A DNA stretch of 64,000 nucleotides from Paenibacillus sp. FSL M7-0420 (GTDB lineage Bacteria; Bacillota; Bacilli; Paenibacillales; Paenibacillaceae). Both the position numbers and the translations under genes were made by a program. Every line of letters starts with the position of its first letter. Position 1 is the first letter of the stretch. The notes under the pieces were generated by a model. That model had not been told where the DNA came from, made no database searches, and saw only the letters and a list, made by a program, of their open reading frames with translations. Positions 26,542 through 34,195 of this stretch are shown here, piece after piece. The stretch is taken from NCBI RefSeq assembly GCF_038002345.1, contig NZ_JBBOCJ010000001.1, positions 5,332,001-5,396,000 on the forward strand, given 5' to 3'.

Positions 26542-27975
26542 TTAAGAGCGCAGATGCCGTTCCAGCAGCAGCAGCAACCGGCGGAGTCCGCGCTCCATCC
26601 CCTCTTGCGTCAGCTGCGAATAGCTCAGCCGGATATGCCTGGAGGGTATATCCCCGGCATAGCAGACATCGCCCGGAAGGAAGGAGATCCCTTCCTGCTC
26701 GGCCAGAGCATGCAGCTTCGTTGTCTCGGGGGATTCCGGCAGCTGCAGCCACAGATTCAGCCCGCCCCCCGGCAGCTGCCAGGTTACCCCGGCCGGAGCA
26801 TACTGCTTCAGCAGCTTCGCTGCCGCCTCCATGCGGACACGCAGCGCTGACCGCAGCTTCGCTGCGTACTCGTCATACTGGCGCTCGATGAAGGGCAGCA
26901 CTGCCCGCTGGGTCAGCAGCGGACTGCCGAGATCACTGGCAGACTTGGCGGCGATCAGCCTGGAGAGGATATTGCCCTCAGCGGCCACACAAGCGATCCG
27001 GCAACCGGGGGCGAGGACTTTGCTGAAGCTCTTCATGTAGACTACATGTCCGGCGGTATCCAGCGATTTAATGGACGCCGGGGGCGGCTGATGGAAATAC
27101 AGGTCACTGAACGGATCATCCTCCACAATGAGACAGCGGTAGCTGCGGGCAAGCTCCAGCAGACGCTGTCTTCTTGGCATGCTCATCGTGACCCCGCTCG
27201 GATTCTGGAAGGTCGGATTGGTATAGATGAGCTTAGGCGGCCTCCGGTCACACATCGCTGTAAGACGGTCCACCCGCATGCCCTCCCCGTCCATTGGAAC
27301 GAAGATCATCTCAGCCCCCCGCCCGGCAAAAACATCAATCGCCCCCGTATAGCTGGGCGCCTCCAGATACACCGTATCCCCCGGACCGACAAAGGTCCGG
27401 GCGACCAGATCGATCCCCTGCTGTGCGCCGCTTGTGATCATCAGATCACCGGAGCTAAGCTGTATTCCCCGGCCCTGCAAATGCTTACGCATTACCTCGC
27501 GCAGGTCCGGGTCACCCTGAAAATTACCATAGGTCGCCATCAGCTCAGGCTGCTCATTCACAAGTGCAGCCATAGTCGTGCCTATCGGCCCGAGCGGAAG
27601 CAGACTGCTGTGAATGGAGGCCAGATGAAAGGGATAGTCCACCTCTGAATAATCGAAGTTACGCCACAGCTGGGCCCGTGGCAGATAGTCATCATATCCG
27701 TCCTGCCATCTTACCTCTGCGCCTTGCCTGTTCCGCTCCCGTTCTGCCACATAGCAGCCTTTACCCTGGCTGCACAGAATATGACCGCGCTGCTCCAGGT
27801 CAGCATAAGCCTTGCTTACCGTTACCTGGCTTACCTTCAAGGAGGATGACAGACCTCTAACGGACGGCAGCCGTGTGCCCGGCTGGAGCAGCCCCGAGGT
27901 GATCCGCTGCGCGATCGTCTCACTGATCTGCCGGGGCAGCGATTTGTCGCCGCTGCGGAGTAAATCAATATGCAT
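26542..27975 (-). CDS. MocR-type GntR/aminotransferase-like regulator
   Basis: A 477-aa chimeric regulator. The N-terminal winged helix (about 10-75) contains RITSGLLQPGTRLPSVRGLSSSLKVSQVTVSKAYADLEQRG. A type I aminotransferase-like domain follows, with the PLP lysine in MKSFSKVLAPGCRIA (about 327) and EDDPFSDLYF (about 279). MocR proteins sense PLP or amino-group ligands and usually control the divergent gene. Here the divergent gene is an aminotransferase 97 bp away, with repeats in between. The ATG at 27975 follows AGAGGAGG by 6 nt. Confidence 0.88.
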   Translation of the reverse strand: MHIDLLRSGDKSLPRQISETIAQRITSGLLQPGTRLPSVRGLSSSLKVSQVTVSKAYADLEQRGHILCSQGKGCYVAERERNRQGAEVRWQDGYDDYLPRAQLWRNFDYSEVDYPFHLASIHSSLLPLGPIGTTMAALVNEQPELMATYGNFQGDPDLREVMRKHLQGRGIQLSSGDLMITSGAQQGIDLVARTFVGPGDTVYLEAPSYTGAIDVFAGRGAEMIFVPMDGEGMRVDRLTAMCDRRPPKLIYTNPTFQNPSGVTMSMPRRQRLLELARSYRCLIVEDDPFSDLYFHQPPPASIKSLDTAGHVVYMKSFSKVLAPGCRIACVAAEGNILSRLIAAKSASDLGSPLLTQRAVLPFIERQYDEYAAKLRSALRVRMEAAAKLLKQYAPAGVTWQLPGGGLNLWLQLPESPETTKLHALAEQEGISFLPGDVCYAGDIPSRHIRLSYSQLTQEGMERGLRRLLLLLERHLRS

Positions 27976-27988
27976 AGCCTGCCTCCTC

Positions 27989-28040
27989 TTAACTGTTATA
28001 TTTACCGCTTTACTGTTATACCGCTATACCGTTATGATAC
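27989..28040 (+). promoter_or_regulatory. Shared MocR/aminotransferase control region
   Basis: The 97-bp divergent gap contains AACTGTTATA (27991-28000), TACTGTTATA (28011-28020), CCGCTATA (28021-28028) and CCGTTATGAT (28029-28038). The 20-bp spacing of the first two fits two helical turns. TTACTG (28010-28015) and TATGAT (28033-28038), 17 bp apart, could be the rightward promoter and would overlap the repeats. Confidence 0.55.
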
Positions 28041-28071
28041 TACAAAATTCAGAATAGCAGGGAGCATGAAT

Positions 28072-29286
28072 ATGAAGATCAACTATGCGGACATGACGAA
28101 CCACCTGGGGTCCTCCGCAGTCCGCGATATCCTTAAGATCACACAGGGCAAGGACATCATCTCGCTTGCCGGCGGGCTACCTGCCGAGGAACTGTTCCCG
28201 GCAGAGGCGATCCGGGAGGCTTACAGCCGCGTGCTGACAGGCGACAGTTCTGCGCTGCAATACGGACTGACAGAAGGCTATCTTCCGCTGCGTGAACAGA
28301 TCGCCGCCAGACTGGGGCAACAGGGCATCCCTGTCTCCTCCGCTGAAATGATCCTCACTACCGGCTCCCAGCAGGCCATAGATCTGCTCTGCAGAATTCT
28401 GCTCGATCCGGGAGACACCGTACTCGTAGAGGCACCGACCTATCTGGCCGCCTTGCAGGTACTGGGTTCTTACCGTGCAGACATCCAGGTTGTGAAGAGC
28501 GATGAAGAAGGGCTGCTGCCGGAGCATCTCGAAGAGCAGCTTCGGGTACACCGCCCTAAGCTCTTGTACGCCGTTCCCACCTTCAACAACCCTTCTGGCG
28601 CAACCTGGAGTAAAGTACGCCGTGAACAAGTGGTGGAGCTATGCCGGAAATACGGTGTGCTGATGCTGGAGGATAATCCTTACGGAGAGATTAGATTCGA
28701 TGAATCTCCGGGAGCCTATCCGCCGACCCTCGCAGCCATCGACAGGAATCTGGGCGGTGATCCCTGCGTGGTGTATACAGGTACTTTCTCCAAGATCGTA
28801 GCCCCGGGACTGCGCACCGGCTGGATCGTTGGCCCCGCTGAATTGGTCAAGATGATCGCCAGAGCCAAGCAAGCCGCCGATTTGCACTCCAGCACCATCG
28901 ATCAGCGCGCCCTGCATGAGCTGCTGCGCACCTTCGATCTTGAAGGCCATATCCGGCTGGTCTCCCGGGAATACAAGTCACGGATGCAGCTGCTATCAGC
29001 AGAGCTGGCTTCACAGAACTGGCAGGATACCTCCTTCCTGGAGCCGCGCGGCGGCATGTTCCTGTGGCTGAGCCTGCCTGCCCGGATTCATACCGCCGAG
29101 CTGCTGCCGCTTGCCGTGGAGCAGGGCGTTGCCTTCGTTCCGGGCGAAGTTTTCTATTCGGAGCAGCCCATGAAGAACACGATGCGCCTGAATTTCACCC
29201 ATACCCGGCCGGAGCTGCTGCCGCTCGCGGTGCAGCGCTTGTCCACCGCGCTGTCCCGGTATGAGGAGCGTCTGTTGCCGTTGTAA
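28072..29286 (+). CDS. PLP-dependent aminotransferase (aminoadipate/aromatic type)
   Basis: A 404-aa fold type I aminotransferase of the LysN/KAT-like group. It begins with the typical KINYADMTNHLGSSAVRDILK and DIISLAGGLPAEELFP. The PLP site is in YTGTFSKIVAPGLRTGW (Lys near 243), with VPTFNNPSGATWS and MLEDNPYGEIRFDE upstream. MFLWLSLP and FVPGEVFY follow. The GGGAG site is 7 nt before the ATG at 28072 and too close to the ATG at 28066, so 28072 is preferred. Divergence from the MocR gene suggests control by it. Substrate is not determinable here. Confidence 0.87.
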   Translation: MKINYADMTNHLGSSAVRDILKITQGKDIISLAGGLPAEELFPAEAIREAYSRVLTGDSSALQYGLTEGYLPLREQIAARLGQQGIPVSSAEMILTTGSQQAIDLLCRILLDPGDTVLVEAPTYLAALQVLGSYRADIQVVKSDEEGLLPEHLEEQLRVHRPKLLYAVPTFNNPSGATWSKVRREQVVELCRKYGVLMLEDNPYGEIRFDESPGAYPPTLAAIDRNLGGDPCVVYTGTFSKIVAPGLRTGWIVGPAELVKMIARAKQAADLHSSTIDQRALHELLRTFDLEGHIRLVSREYKSRMQLLSAELASQNWQDTSFLEPRGGMFLWLSLPARIHTAELLPLAVEQGVAFVPGEVFYSEQPMKNTMRLNFTHTRPELLPLAVQRLSTALSRYEERLLPL

Positions 29287-29324
29287 CGGAATCTGCTTAA
29301 GGAACATGAGAACATCCACTCTGG

Positions 29325-29358
29325 CGGCGTCTGCGAAATGGAATTTTCGCAGAGGCCG
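29325..29358 (+). terminator. Hairpin after the aminotransferase gene
   Basis: CGGC and TCTGCGAAA pair with TTTCGCAGA and GCCG with one internal mismatch. The tail is TCTTGTG, so termination would be weak. Confidence 0.5.
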
Positions 29359-29404
29359 TCTTGTGCAGGAACTCCACCTTCAAAACCCTCATTTGTAACG
29401 CTAT

Positions 29405-29590
29405 GTGGACTGAGAAGACGTTATTTTGCTAAAAATAAACCTTTTCTACTCCTTACGGACTGAGGGGCCGCTATTTGATCGCTAGGAACGCAAAATGAAG
29501 AAAAATTTGTTAGTTAAGGCCCACTGAGTCCGCATAGCTTACAAAATAGGCTCATTGCCCGAATTAACGGCTTTGGAGTCCGCGAGTGAA
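29405..29590. repeat. Mirror-symmetric array of about 50-bp intergenic units
   Basis: GGACTGAG occurs at 29407 and 29457 on the plus strand. The complementary core, GTCC within GAGTCCGC, occurs at 29528 and 29578. So two units point each way, each pair 50 bp apart, with 71 bp between the inner copies. Unit text is degenerate outside the core (for example GACGTTATTTTGC and GCCGCTATTTGATC). The stretch from 29287 to 29711 has no credible gene. Confidence 0.7.
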
Positions 29591-29622
29591 GAGGCTGAGG
29601 TATATGATATGGACTTATGACA

Positions 29623-29649
29623 AAAAGGCGGCCCCCGAAGGAGACCGCC
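29623..29649 (-). terminator. Terminator of rnpB
   Basis: GGCGG and TCTCC pair with GGGG and CCGCC around a TTCG loop, followed by TTTTTG on the minus strand. It is about 60 nt beyond the mature rnpB 3' end. Confidence 0.85.
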
Positions 29650-29711
29650 GTCTTATTGTCTGTATGAGTCATAATTAATTACTGCACTATTCTTATAAAA
29701 GTTGTCAGTTA

Positions 29712-30129
29712 GGAAAGTTTGCCGTAAGCCGGGTTCTGTGCTCGTTGTGGTTCAGACGGGAACTACCCTCCCACCATAAGCGACAATCATCTATCTAGGC
29801 CATACATTACTGCACAGCTCCAGCGACCAACCTAGACACGCCTCAGGCGAAGGCTGCGGCTTCCGGTTAGGGAAGCGGCTGCGTCTCATTAGGTCTTGCT
29901 CCAGATGGGGTTTACCAGGAACGAAGTCACCAGCGTTCCTCGGGGTCTCTTACACCTCGGTTCCATCCTTGCCTGTGCCGCCCGAAAGCGGCCATCGGCG
30001 GTCCATTTCTGTGGCACTATCCTTCGGCTCGCGCCGACTGGACGTTATCCAGCACCCTGCCTTGTGGAGCCCGGACTTTCCTCCCGCATACGCTCTCACG
30101 CATACCGGCGATTGTCTGTCAAACTTTCC
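29712..30129 (-). ncRNA. rnpB: RNase P RNA (M1 RNA)
   Basis: The catalytic RNA that matures tRNA 5' ends. The ends pair perfectly (GGAAAGTTTG at the 5' end, CAAACTTTCC at the 3' end: helix P1). In order from the 5' end the conserved blocks are GGAGGAAAGTCCGGGCTCC, GGCAGGGTGC, a CCGCCGATGGCC block, CAGGCAAGGATG, GGTAAACCCCATCTGGAGC, CCTAGATAGATGATTG and ACAGAACCCGGCTTACG. These follow the type A (E. coli-like) order rather than the Bacillus subtilis type B sequence. Length is about 418 nt. A promoter and terminator flank it. Ends are estimated to within a few bases. Confidence 0.95.
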
Positions 30130-30144
30130 GAAACAACATTGTAT

Positions 30145-30173
30145 ATTATACAGATATGCCGCCCGGCGCACAA
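30145..30173 (-). promoter_or_regulatory. Sigma-A promoter of rnpB
   Basis: On the minus strand TTGTGC (30168-30173) and TATAAT (30145-30150) are 17 bp apart. Transcription would start near 30138, just before helix P1. Confidence 0.75.
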
Positions 30174-30190
30174 GTGTAAATAATAACAGC

Positions 30191-31306
30191 CTACAGGAAT
30201 GTAAAAGGCTCGGTATCCGGCTGCGAGGCATGCACTGCCGTGCCGTACTTGTGCTCCGTCAGCTTGCCGGCCAGAAACTCCGCTACCTTCACCTTCATGA
30301 TCTTCTCCGCATTATGGCCCGGATCGATCAGGGCGATTCCCGCGAGGTGCGCATCCTGTGCGGTATGGTAATCGATATCGCCGGTCACCAGCACATCCGC
30401 TCCCTTGAAGATAGCGCTGCTGTAGTACTTGGCACCGGACCCGCCCATGACTGCCGCCTTGCGGATCTTGCGGTCCAGATCTCCAACTACCCGCACGCTC
30501 TCCACATCCAGCCCGCGTTTGACCGTATCGATGAACTCACCAAGCGTCACCTGCTCCTTCAGCTTCCCCACTCTTCCAAGTCCAAGGCTGCGGCCTTTGA
30601 GGTCCATGGAATACAGATCATAAGCCACCTCTTCATACGGATGAGCCTTCAGCATGGCCTGTACCACCTTGTTACGGATCGTATGCGGCACAATCGTCTC
30701 GATGCGGACCTCTTCAGCCCGCTCCAGCTTGCCAGGCGTGCCGAGATACGGGTCCGTGCCCTCCTGGGGAATGAAGGTGCCATAGCCTTCGATATTAAAG
30801 CTGCAATGGCTGTAATTGCCGATCCAGCCTGCCCCGGCGTTCAGGATGGCATCCAGCACCTTCTGGTGATGATCCTTCGGCACGAATACAACCAGCTTGG
30901 ACAGCTGCTCGGTATGAATATCCTTGATCGGTGCACCATTCTCAATGCCTAGCGCCTCGGCCATCCAGTCGTTCATTCCGCCTTCGGCCACATCCAGATT
31001 CGTATGGCTGATATACACGGCAATGTCGTTTTTGATCAGCTTCTCATATAAGCGGCCTGCCGGGGTATCCGTCAGAATCCCTTTGATCGGCCGGAAAATC
31101 ACCGCATGATGGGCAATAATCAGATTACAGCCCTTGGCAATCGCTTCGTCCACAATGCTCTCATTGACATCCAGCGCCACCAGCACCCCGGTGATTTCCT
31201 TCTGAAGACTGCCGACCTGTAGCCCGACATTATCCCATTCCTCCGCCAGATGCTTCGGGGCAAGCTGCTCCATATATCCAATTACGGTCTGTCCTTTGGC
31301 AAACAT
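30191..31306 (-). CDS. Nif3-like dinuclear metal center protein (YqfO)
   Basis: A 371-aa protein of the Nif3/DUF34 family. The N-terminal part has LAEEWDNVGLQVGSL and the metal-binding segment NLIIAHHAVIFRPIKG; the C-terminal part has VTGDIDYHTAQDAHLAGIALIDPGHNAE. Between them (about 130-235) is a PII/CutA-like insert with KLVVFVPKDHHQKVLDAILN and GWIGNYSHCSF, as in YqfO of B. subtilis. The family is a hexameric metal hydrolase of uncertain substrate. The ATG follows GGAGG, and the gene overlaps trmK by 25 bp, so the two are co-translated. Confidence 0.9.
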   Translation of the reverse strand: MFAKGQTVIGYMEQLAPKHLAEEWDNVGLQVGSLQKEITGVLVALDVNESIVDEAIAKGCNLIIAHHAVIFRPIKGILTDTPAGRLYEKLIKNDIAVYISHTNLDVAEGGMNDWMAEALGIENGAPIKDIHTEQLSKLVVFVPKDHHQKVLDAILNAGAGWIGNYSHCSFNIEGYGTFIPQEGTDPYLGTPGKLERAEEVRIETIVPHTIRNKVVQAMLKAHPYEEVAYDLYSMDLKGRSLGLGRVGKLKEQVTLGEFIDTVKRGLDVESVRVVGDLDRKIRKAAVMGGSGAKYYSSAIFKGADVLVTGDIDYHTAQDAHLAGIALIDPGHNAEKIMKVKVAEFLAGKLTEHKYGTAVHASQPDTEPFTFL

Positions 31307-32061
31307 TCCAGCACCTCCGCAATCCGTTTAATCTGAAGTCTGATCTTGCTGCGCTTCTCCTCAGCCGCCTCCAGCTCCGAACGTGCGAGCGAGGCCAGGA
31401 TGCTCTCCAGCTTGGAGATTTCACCCTGCCATTTGGCAGCGAATACTTCATTCGGCGCTTGCAGCAGCAGCGGTCCCATCTCCAGCAGCAGCGCCTGATC
31501 AAGCGCTACCTTTCCTGCTGCAAGCAGACGTCCGCTGTACAGCTCTTCATTCGTCCCCGCCGCTTCAGCGCCCTCAGGGACCGCGGTCAGGATCTCGTAA
31601 ATTTTGCCGTCTTCCTCCAAAATATGCTCCGAGACCAGCACCCAGCTGTTAGCCAGCAGCCAGCGGCGCAGAATATCTTCGCCTACATTGGGCTGCAGCG
31701 CGAGCGTCTTCACCCCGGCCAGCTTGCCGAGCTTCTGCCCGCGGTCCAGAATCGCCGCGATCAGTGAGCCGCCCATCCCGGCAATGGTAATGCAGTCCGT
31801 TTCCCCCGGCTCCAGCACCTCCAGCCCGTCTCCGCGCCGTACAGCGATCTTTGCACCGAGTCCTGCTTCCGCAACACCACGGCGCGCCGCTTCATAGGGT
31901 CCCGGATTTACTTCTCCGGCAATAGCCGAAGGCACCCGGCCGCTCTTCACAGCGGCAACAGGCAGCAGGGCATGATCTGAGCCGATATCGGCAAATCTGC
32001 TGCCCGCAGGGACCTGCTCCAGCAGCAGCTGAAGCCGGTCAGATAATTTTACGTTGTTCAT
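31282..32061 (-). CDS. trmK: tRNA (adenine22-N1)-methyltransferase TrmK
   Basis: A 259-aa SAM-dependent enzyme that makes m1A22 in tRNA. The Rossmann fold shows SRFADIGSDHALLPVAAV (motif I), AGEVNPGPYEAA (motif II) and the catalytic-loop CITIAGMGGSLIAAIL. The C-terminal part is a coiled-coil-like helical region (about 190-255), as in known TrmK. The ATG at 32061 follows GGGTGG; a 38-codon upstream extension is not family-like. Its start overlaps the stop of the upstream membrane protein (ATGA), and its 3' end overlaps the Nif3-like gene. Confidence 0.9.
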   Translation of the reverse strand: MNNVKLSDRLQLLLEQVPAGSRFADIGSDHALLPVAAVKSGRVPSAIAGEVNPGPYEAARRGVAEAGLGAKIAVRRGDGLEVLEPGETDCITIAGMGGSLIAAILDRGQKLGKLAGVKTLALQPNVGEDILRRWLLANSWVLVSEHILEEDGKIYEILTAVPEGAEAAGTNEELYSGRLLAAGKVALDQALLLEMGPLLLQAPNEVFAAKWQGEISKLESILASLARSELEAAEEKRSKIRLQIKRIAEVLECLPKDRP

Positions 32062-32882
32062 GAGGCCACCCACGTTATCCATTTTTTTCTGAAGAGGAAC
32101 AGCAGCGCAAGGCCCACTGCAATCTTCAGTATTAATATCAGCGAGGTCCATTCCGGGAATCCCGCTCTGAGCCATAGCGCATCCACCTCCGGCATCAGCC
32201 AGAGGGCAGCACCCGCCCCCAGGTACACCCCAGAGACCCCGCTAACCTTGTGATACATCAACCAGCTCATCCAGATCATCAGCACACACAGCGGAAGCCA
32301 GAGCAGCTCCAGCTCCAGAAGAGAGGCATCCGGCCGGACATGTCCGAAGAATCCTGCATAGAGCAGAGCCCAGAAGGCATATCCGCAGAAATGAAGCAGC
32401 CCGATGCGCAGAAAAAAACCAAGCACACACCACAGCAGCCCGCAGGCCGCAATCAGCAGCGGTGTCCAAAAATCAGCATCCAGCTTATGCAGCTCAATGA
32501 GCCACAGTCCGAATCCCAGCGTTAAAATGCTGCCGATTCCCGCCAGCATCAGACTGATTGTCTTGTTGCGGTTCAGGTAAATCGCTGAATATCCATAACA
32601 AATAATTAGGACACTGAGCGCTGTTGCAAGTTGCAAAGGCCAGGGAAAAACGCTAAAATAAAGACTAATCAAGAAAATCAAGGAAATAATTCCAAAACCA
32701 AACAGCCAAATTTTGATGCTTCCCTGCTGGAGATTCCGTAACGATACCGGATTGCTGTCCTTCACCTCTGCCTGATCATCATACAGGTTAGTCAGGAAGT
32801 CACAATATTGCTCGGGCAAAAGCTTGCTTCTTCTCCAGTATTGTATTTCTCTTAATATAGTATCACGTTTCTCCAGGTTCAA
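32058..32882 (-). CDS. Multipass membrane protein of unknown function
   Basis: A 274-aa protein with a hydrophilic N-terminal 50 residues and about eight membrane segments from residue 57 on. The N-terminus, RDTILREIQYWRRSKLLPEQYCDFLTNLY, is like the short helical head seen in DUF2157-type membrane proteins. The rest is hydrophobic with no catalytic motif. The TTG start follows AAGAGGG. It is the first gene of a trmK-nif3 operon, with ATGA overlap to trmK. Function is unknown. Confidence 0.7.
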   Translation of the reverse strand: MNLEKRDTILREIQYWRRSKLLPEQYCDFLTNLYDDQAEVKDSNPVSLRNLQQGSIKIWLFGFGIISLIFLISLYFSVFPWPLQLATALSVLIICYGYSAIYLNRNKTISLMLAGIGSILTLGFGLWLIELHKLDADFWTPLLIAACGLLWCVLGFFLRIGLLHFCGYAFWALLYAGFFGHVRPDASLLELELLWLPLCVLMIWMSWLMYHKVSGVSGVYLGAGAALWLMPEVDALWLRAGFPEWTSLILILKIAVGLALLFLFRKKWITWVAS

Positions 32883-32978
32883 CCGGCATCCCTCTTTCCA
32901 GAACTTGCCATCCCTACATTAGAAGCTCCCGCACACGGCGGGACTCCAGCATTGGTGAATCCCCTTGACAACATAATA

Positions 32979-33009
32979 GGACCTCCTGCCACTGTGCAGC
33001 AGAAGGTCC
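32979..33009 (-). terminator. Hairpin downstream of sigA
   Basis: GGACCTTCTGC pairs with GCAGGAGGTCC with one G-U pair. No clear T-run follows on the minus strand, so it is a weak terminator or an RNA-stabilising hairpin. Confidence 0.5.
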
Positions 33010-33021
33010 CGGTTGTACGGT

Positions 33022-34155
33022 CTATTCGAGGAAATCCTTCAGCCGCTTACTGCGGCTGGGGTGACGCAGCTTACGAAGCGCTTTGGCTTCGATCTGGCGA
33101 ATCCGCTCGCGGGTTACGCCGAACACCTTGCCCACTTCCTCAAGTGTTCTCGTCCGTCCGTCATCCAGTCCGAAGCGCAGGCGGAGCACATTCTCTTCAC
33201 GCTCAGTCAGCGTGTCCAGCACATCCTCCAGCTGTTCCTTCAGCAGCTCATATGCCGCTGCATCCGCAGGCGCCAGCGCCTCCTGGTCCTCAATGAAATC
33301 TCCCAGATGCGAATCATCTTCCTCACCAATCGGTGTCTCCAGCGATACCGGCTCCTGGGCAATCTTCATGATCTCTCTAACCTTCTCAACGGTAAGCTCC
33401 ATCTCCGCTGCAATCTCTTCAGGTGACGGCTCGCGTCCCAGCTCCTGCAGCAATTGGCGGGAGACCCGGATCAGCTTGTTGATGGTTTCAACCATATGCA
33501 CCGGAATACGGATCGTACGCGCCTGGTCAGCAATCGCACGCGTAATCGCCTGACGAATCCACCAGGTTGCATAAGTACTGAATTTGAAGCCTTTGTTATG
33601 GTCAAACTTCTCAACTGCCTTGATCAGACCCATGTTGCCTTCCTGAATCAGATCCAGGAACAGCATGCCGCGTCCGACATAACGCTTGGCGATACTGACC
33701 ACGAGCCGCAGGTTCGCTTCTGCCAGTCTCCGCTTCGCTTCCTCATCACCATTCTTGATCCGCATCGCCAGTTCCACTTCATCGTCAGCCGATAACAGCG
33801 GCACGCGGCCGATTTCCTTCAGATACATCCGGACGGGGTCGTTGATCTTGATCCCCGGAGGCAGCGACAGATCATCGTCGAAGCTGAAGTCGTCTCCTTC
33901 TTTGTCCTCATTGTCTTCGCTTGGACGGAGGCTGTTCACCTCTTCATCGTTCTCATTGACAACCTCGATCCCCAGATCGCTCAGCTGCTCGTAGAATTCC
34001 TCCATCTGCTCGGGGTCTTGATCGAATGGCGACAATTTCTCCATGATATCTTTGTAATTAAGTGATGATCTTTTCTTCCCGTGATCAATAAGCTGATCCT
34101 TAACCTGATCCAGAGTAAATTCCGCTTCCAGTTCAGTGTGCTGATCGTTCGCCAT
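33022..34155 (-). CDS. sigA: Housekeeping RNA polymerase sigma factor SigA (RpoD)
   Basis: A 377-aa primary sigma factor. The N-terminus has region 1.1-like sequence and an acidic stretch (about 70-95). Region 1.2 is [11 protein letters not shown]. Region 2 has [20 protein letters not shown] and [20 protein letters not shown], region 3 has [20 protein letters not shown], and region 4 has [20 protein letters not shown]. All recognition elements for -10 and -35 sequences are intact. It is downstream of dnaG, as in the macromolecular-synthesis operon of Bacillus. Confidence 0.96.
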   Translation of the reverse strand: MANDQHTELEAEFTLDQVKDQLIDHGKKRSSLNYKDIMEKLSPFDQDPEQMEEFYEQLSDLGIEVVNENDEEVNSLRPSEDNEDKEGDDFSFDDDLSLPPGIKINDPVRMYLKEIGRVPLLSADDEVELAMRIKNGDEEAKRRLAEANLRLVVSIAKRYVGRGMLFLDLIQEGNMGLIKAVEKFDHNKGFKFSTYATWWIRQAITRAIADQARTIRIPVHMVETINKLIRVSRQLLQELGREPSPEEIAAEMELTVEKVREIMKIAQEPVSLETPIGEEDDSHLGDFIEDQEALAPADAAAYELLKEQLEDVLDTLTEREENVLRLRFGLDDGRTRTLEEVGKVFGVTRERIRQIEAKALRKLRHPSRSKRLKDFLE

Positions 34156-34195
34156 AATTCGACTCCCTCCTCCCTAGGTACATCCTGTCAACAGC

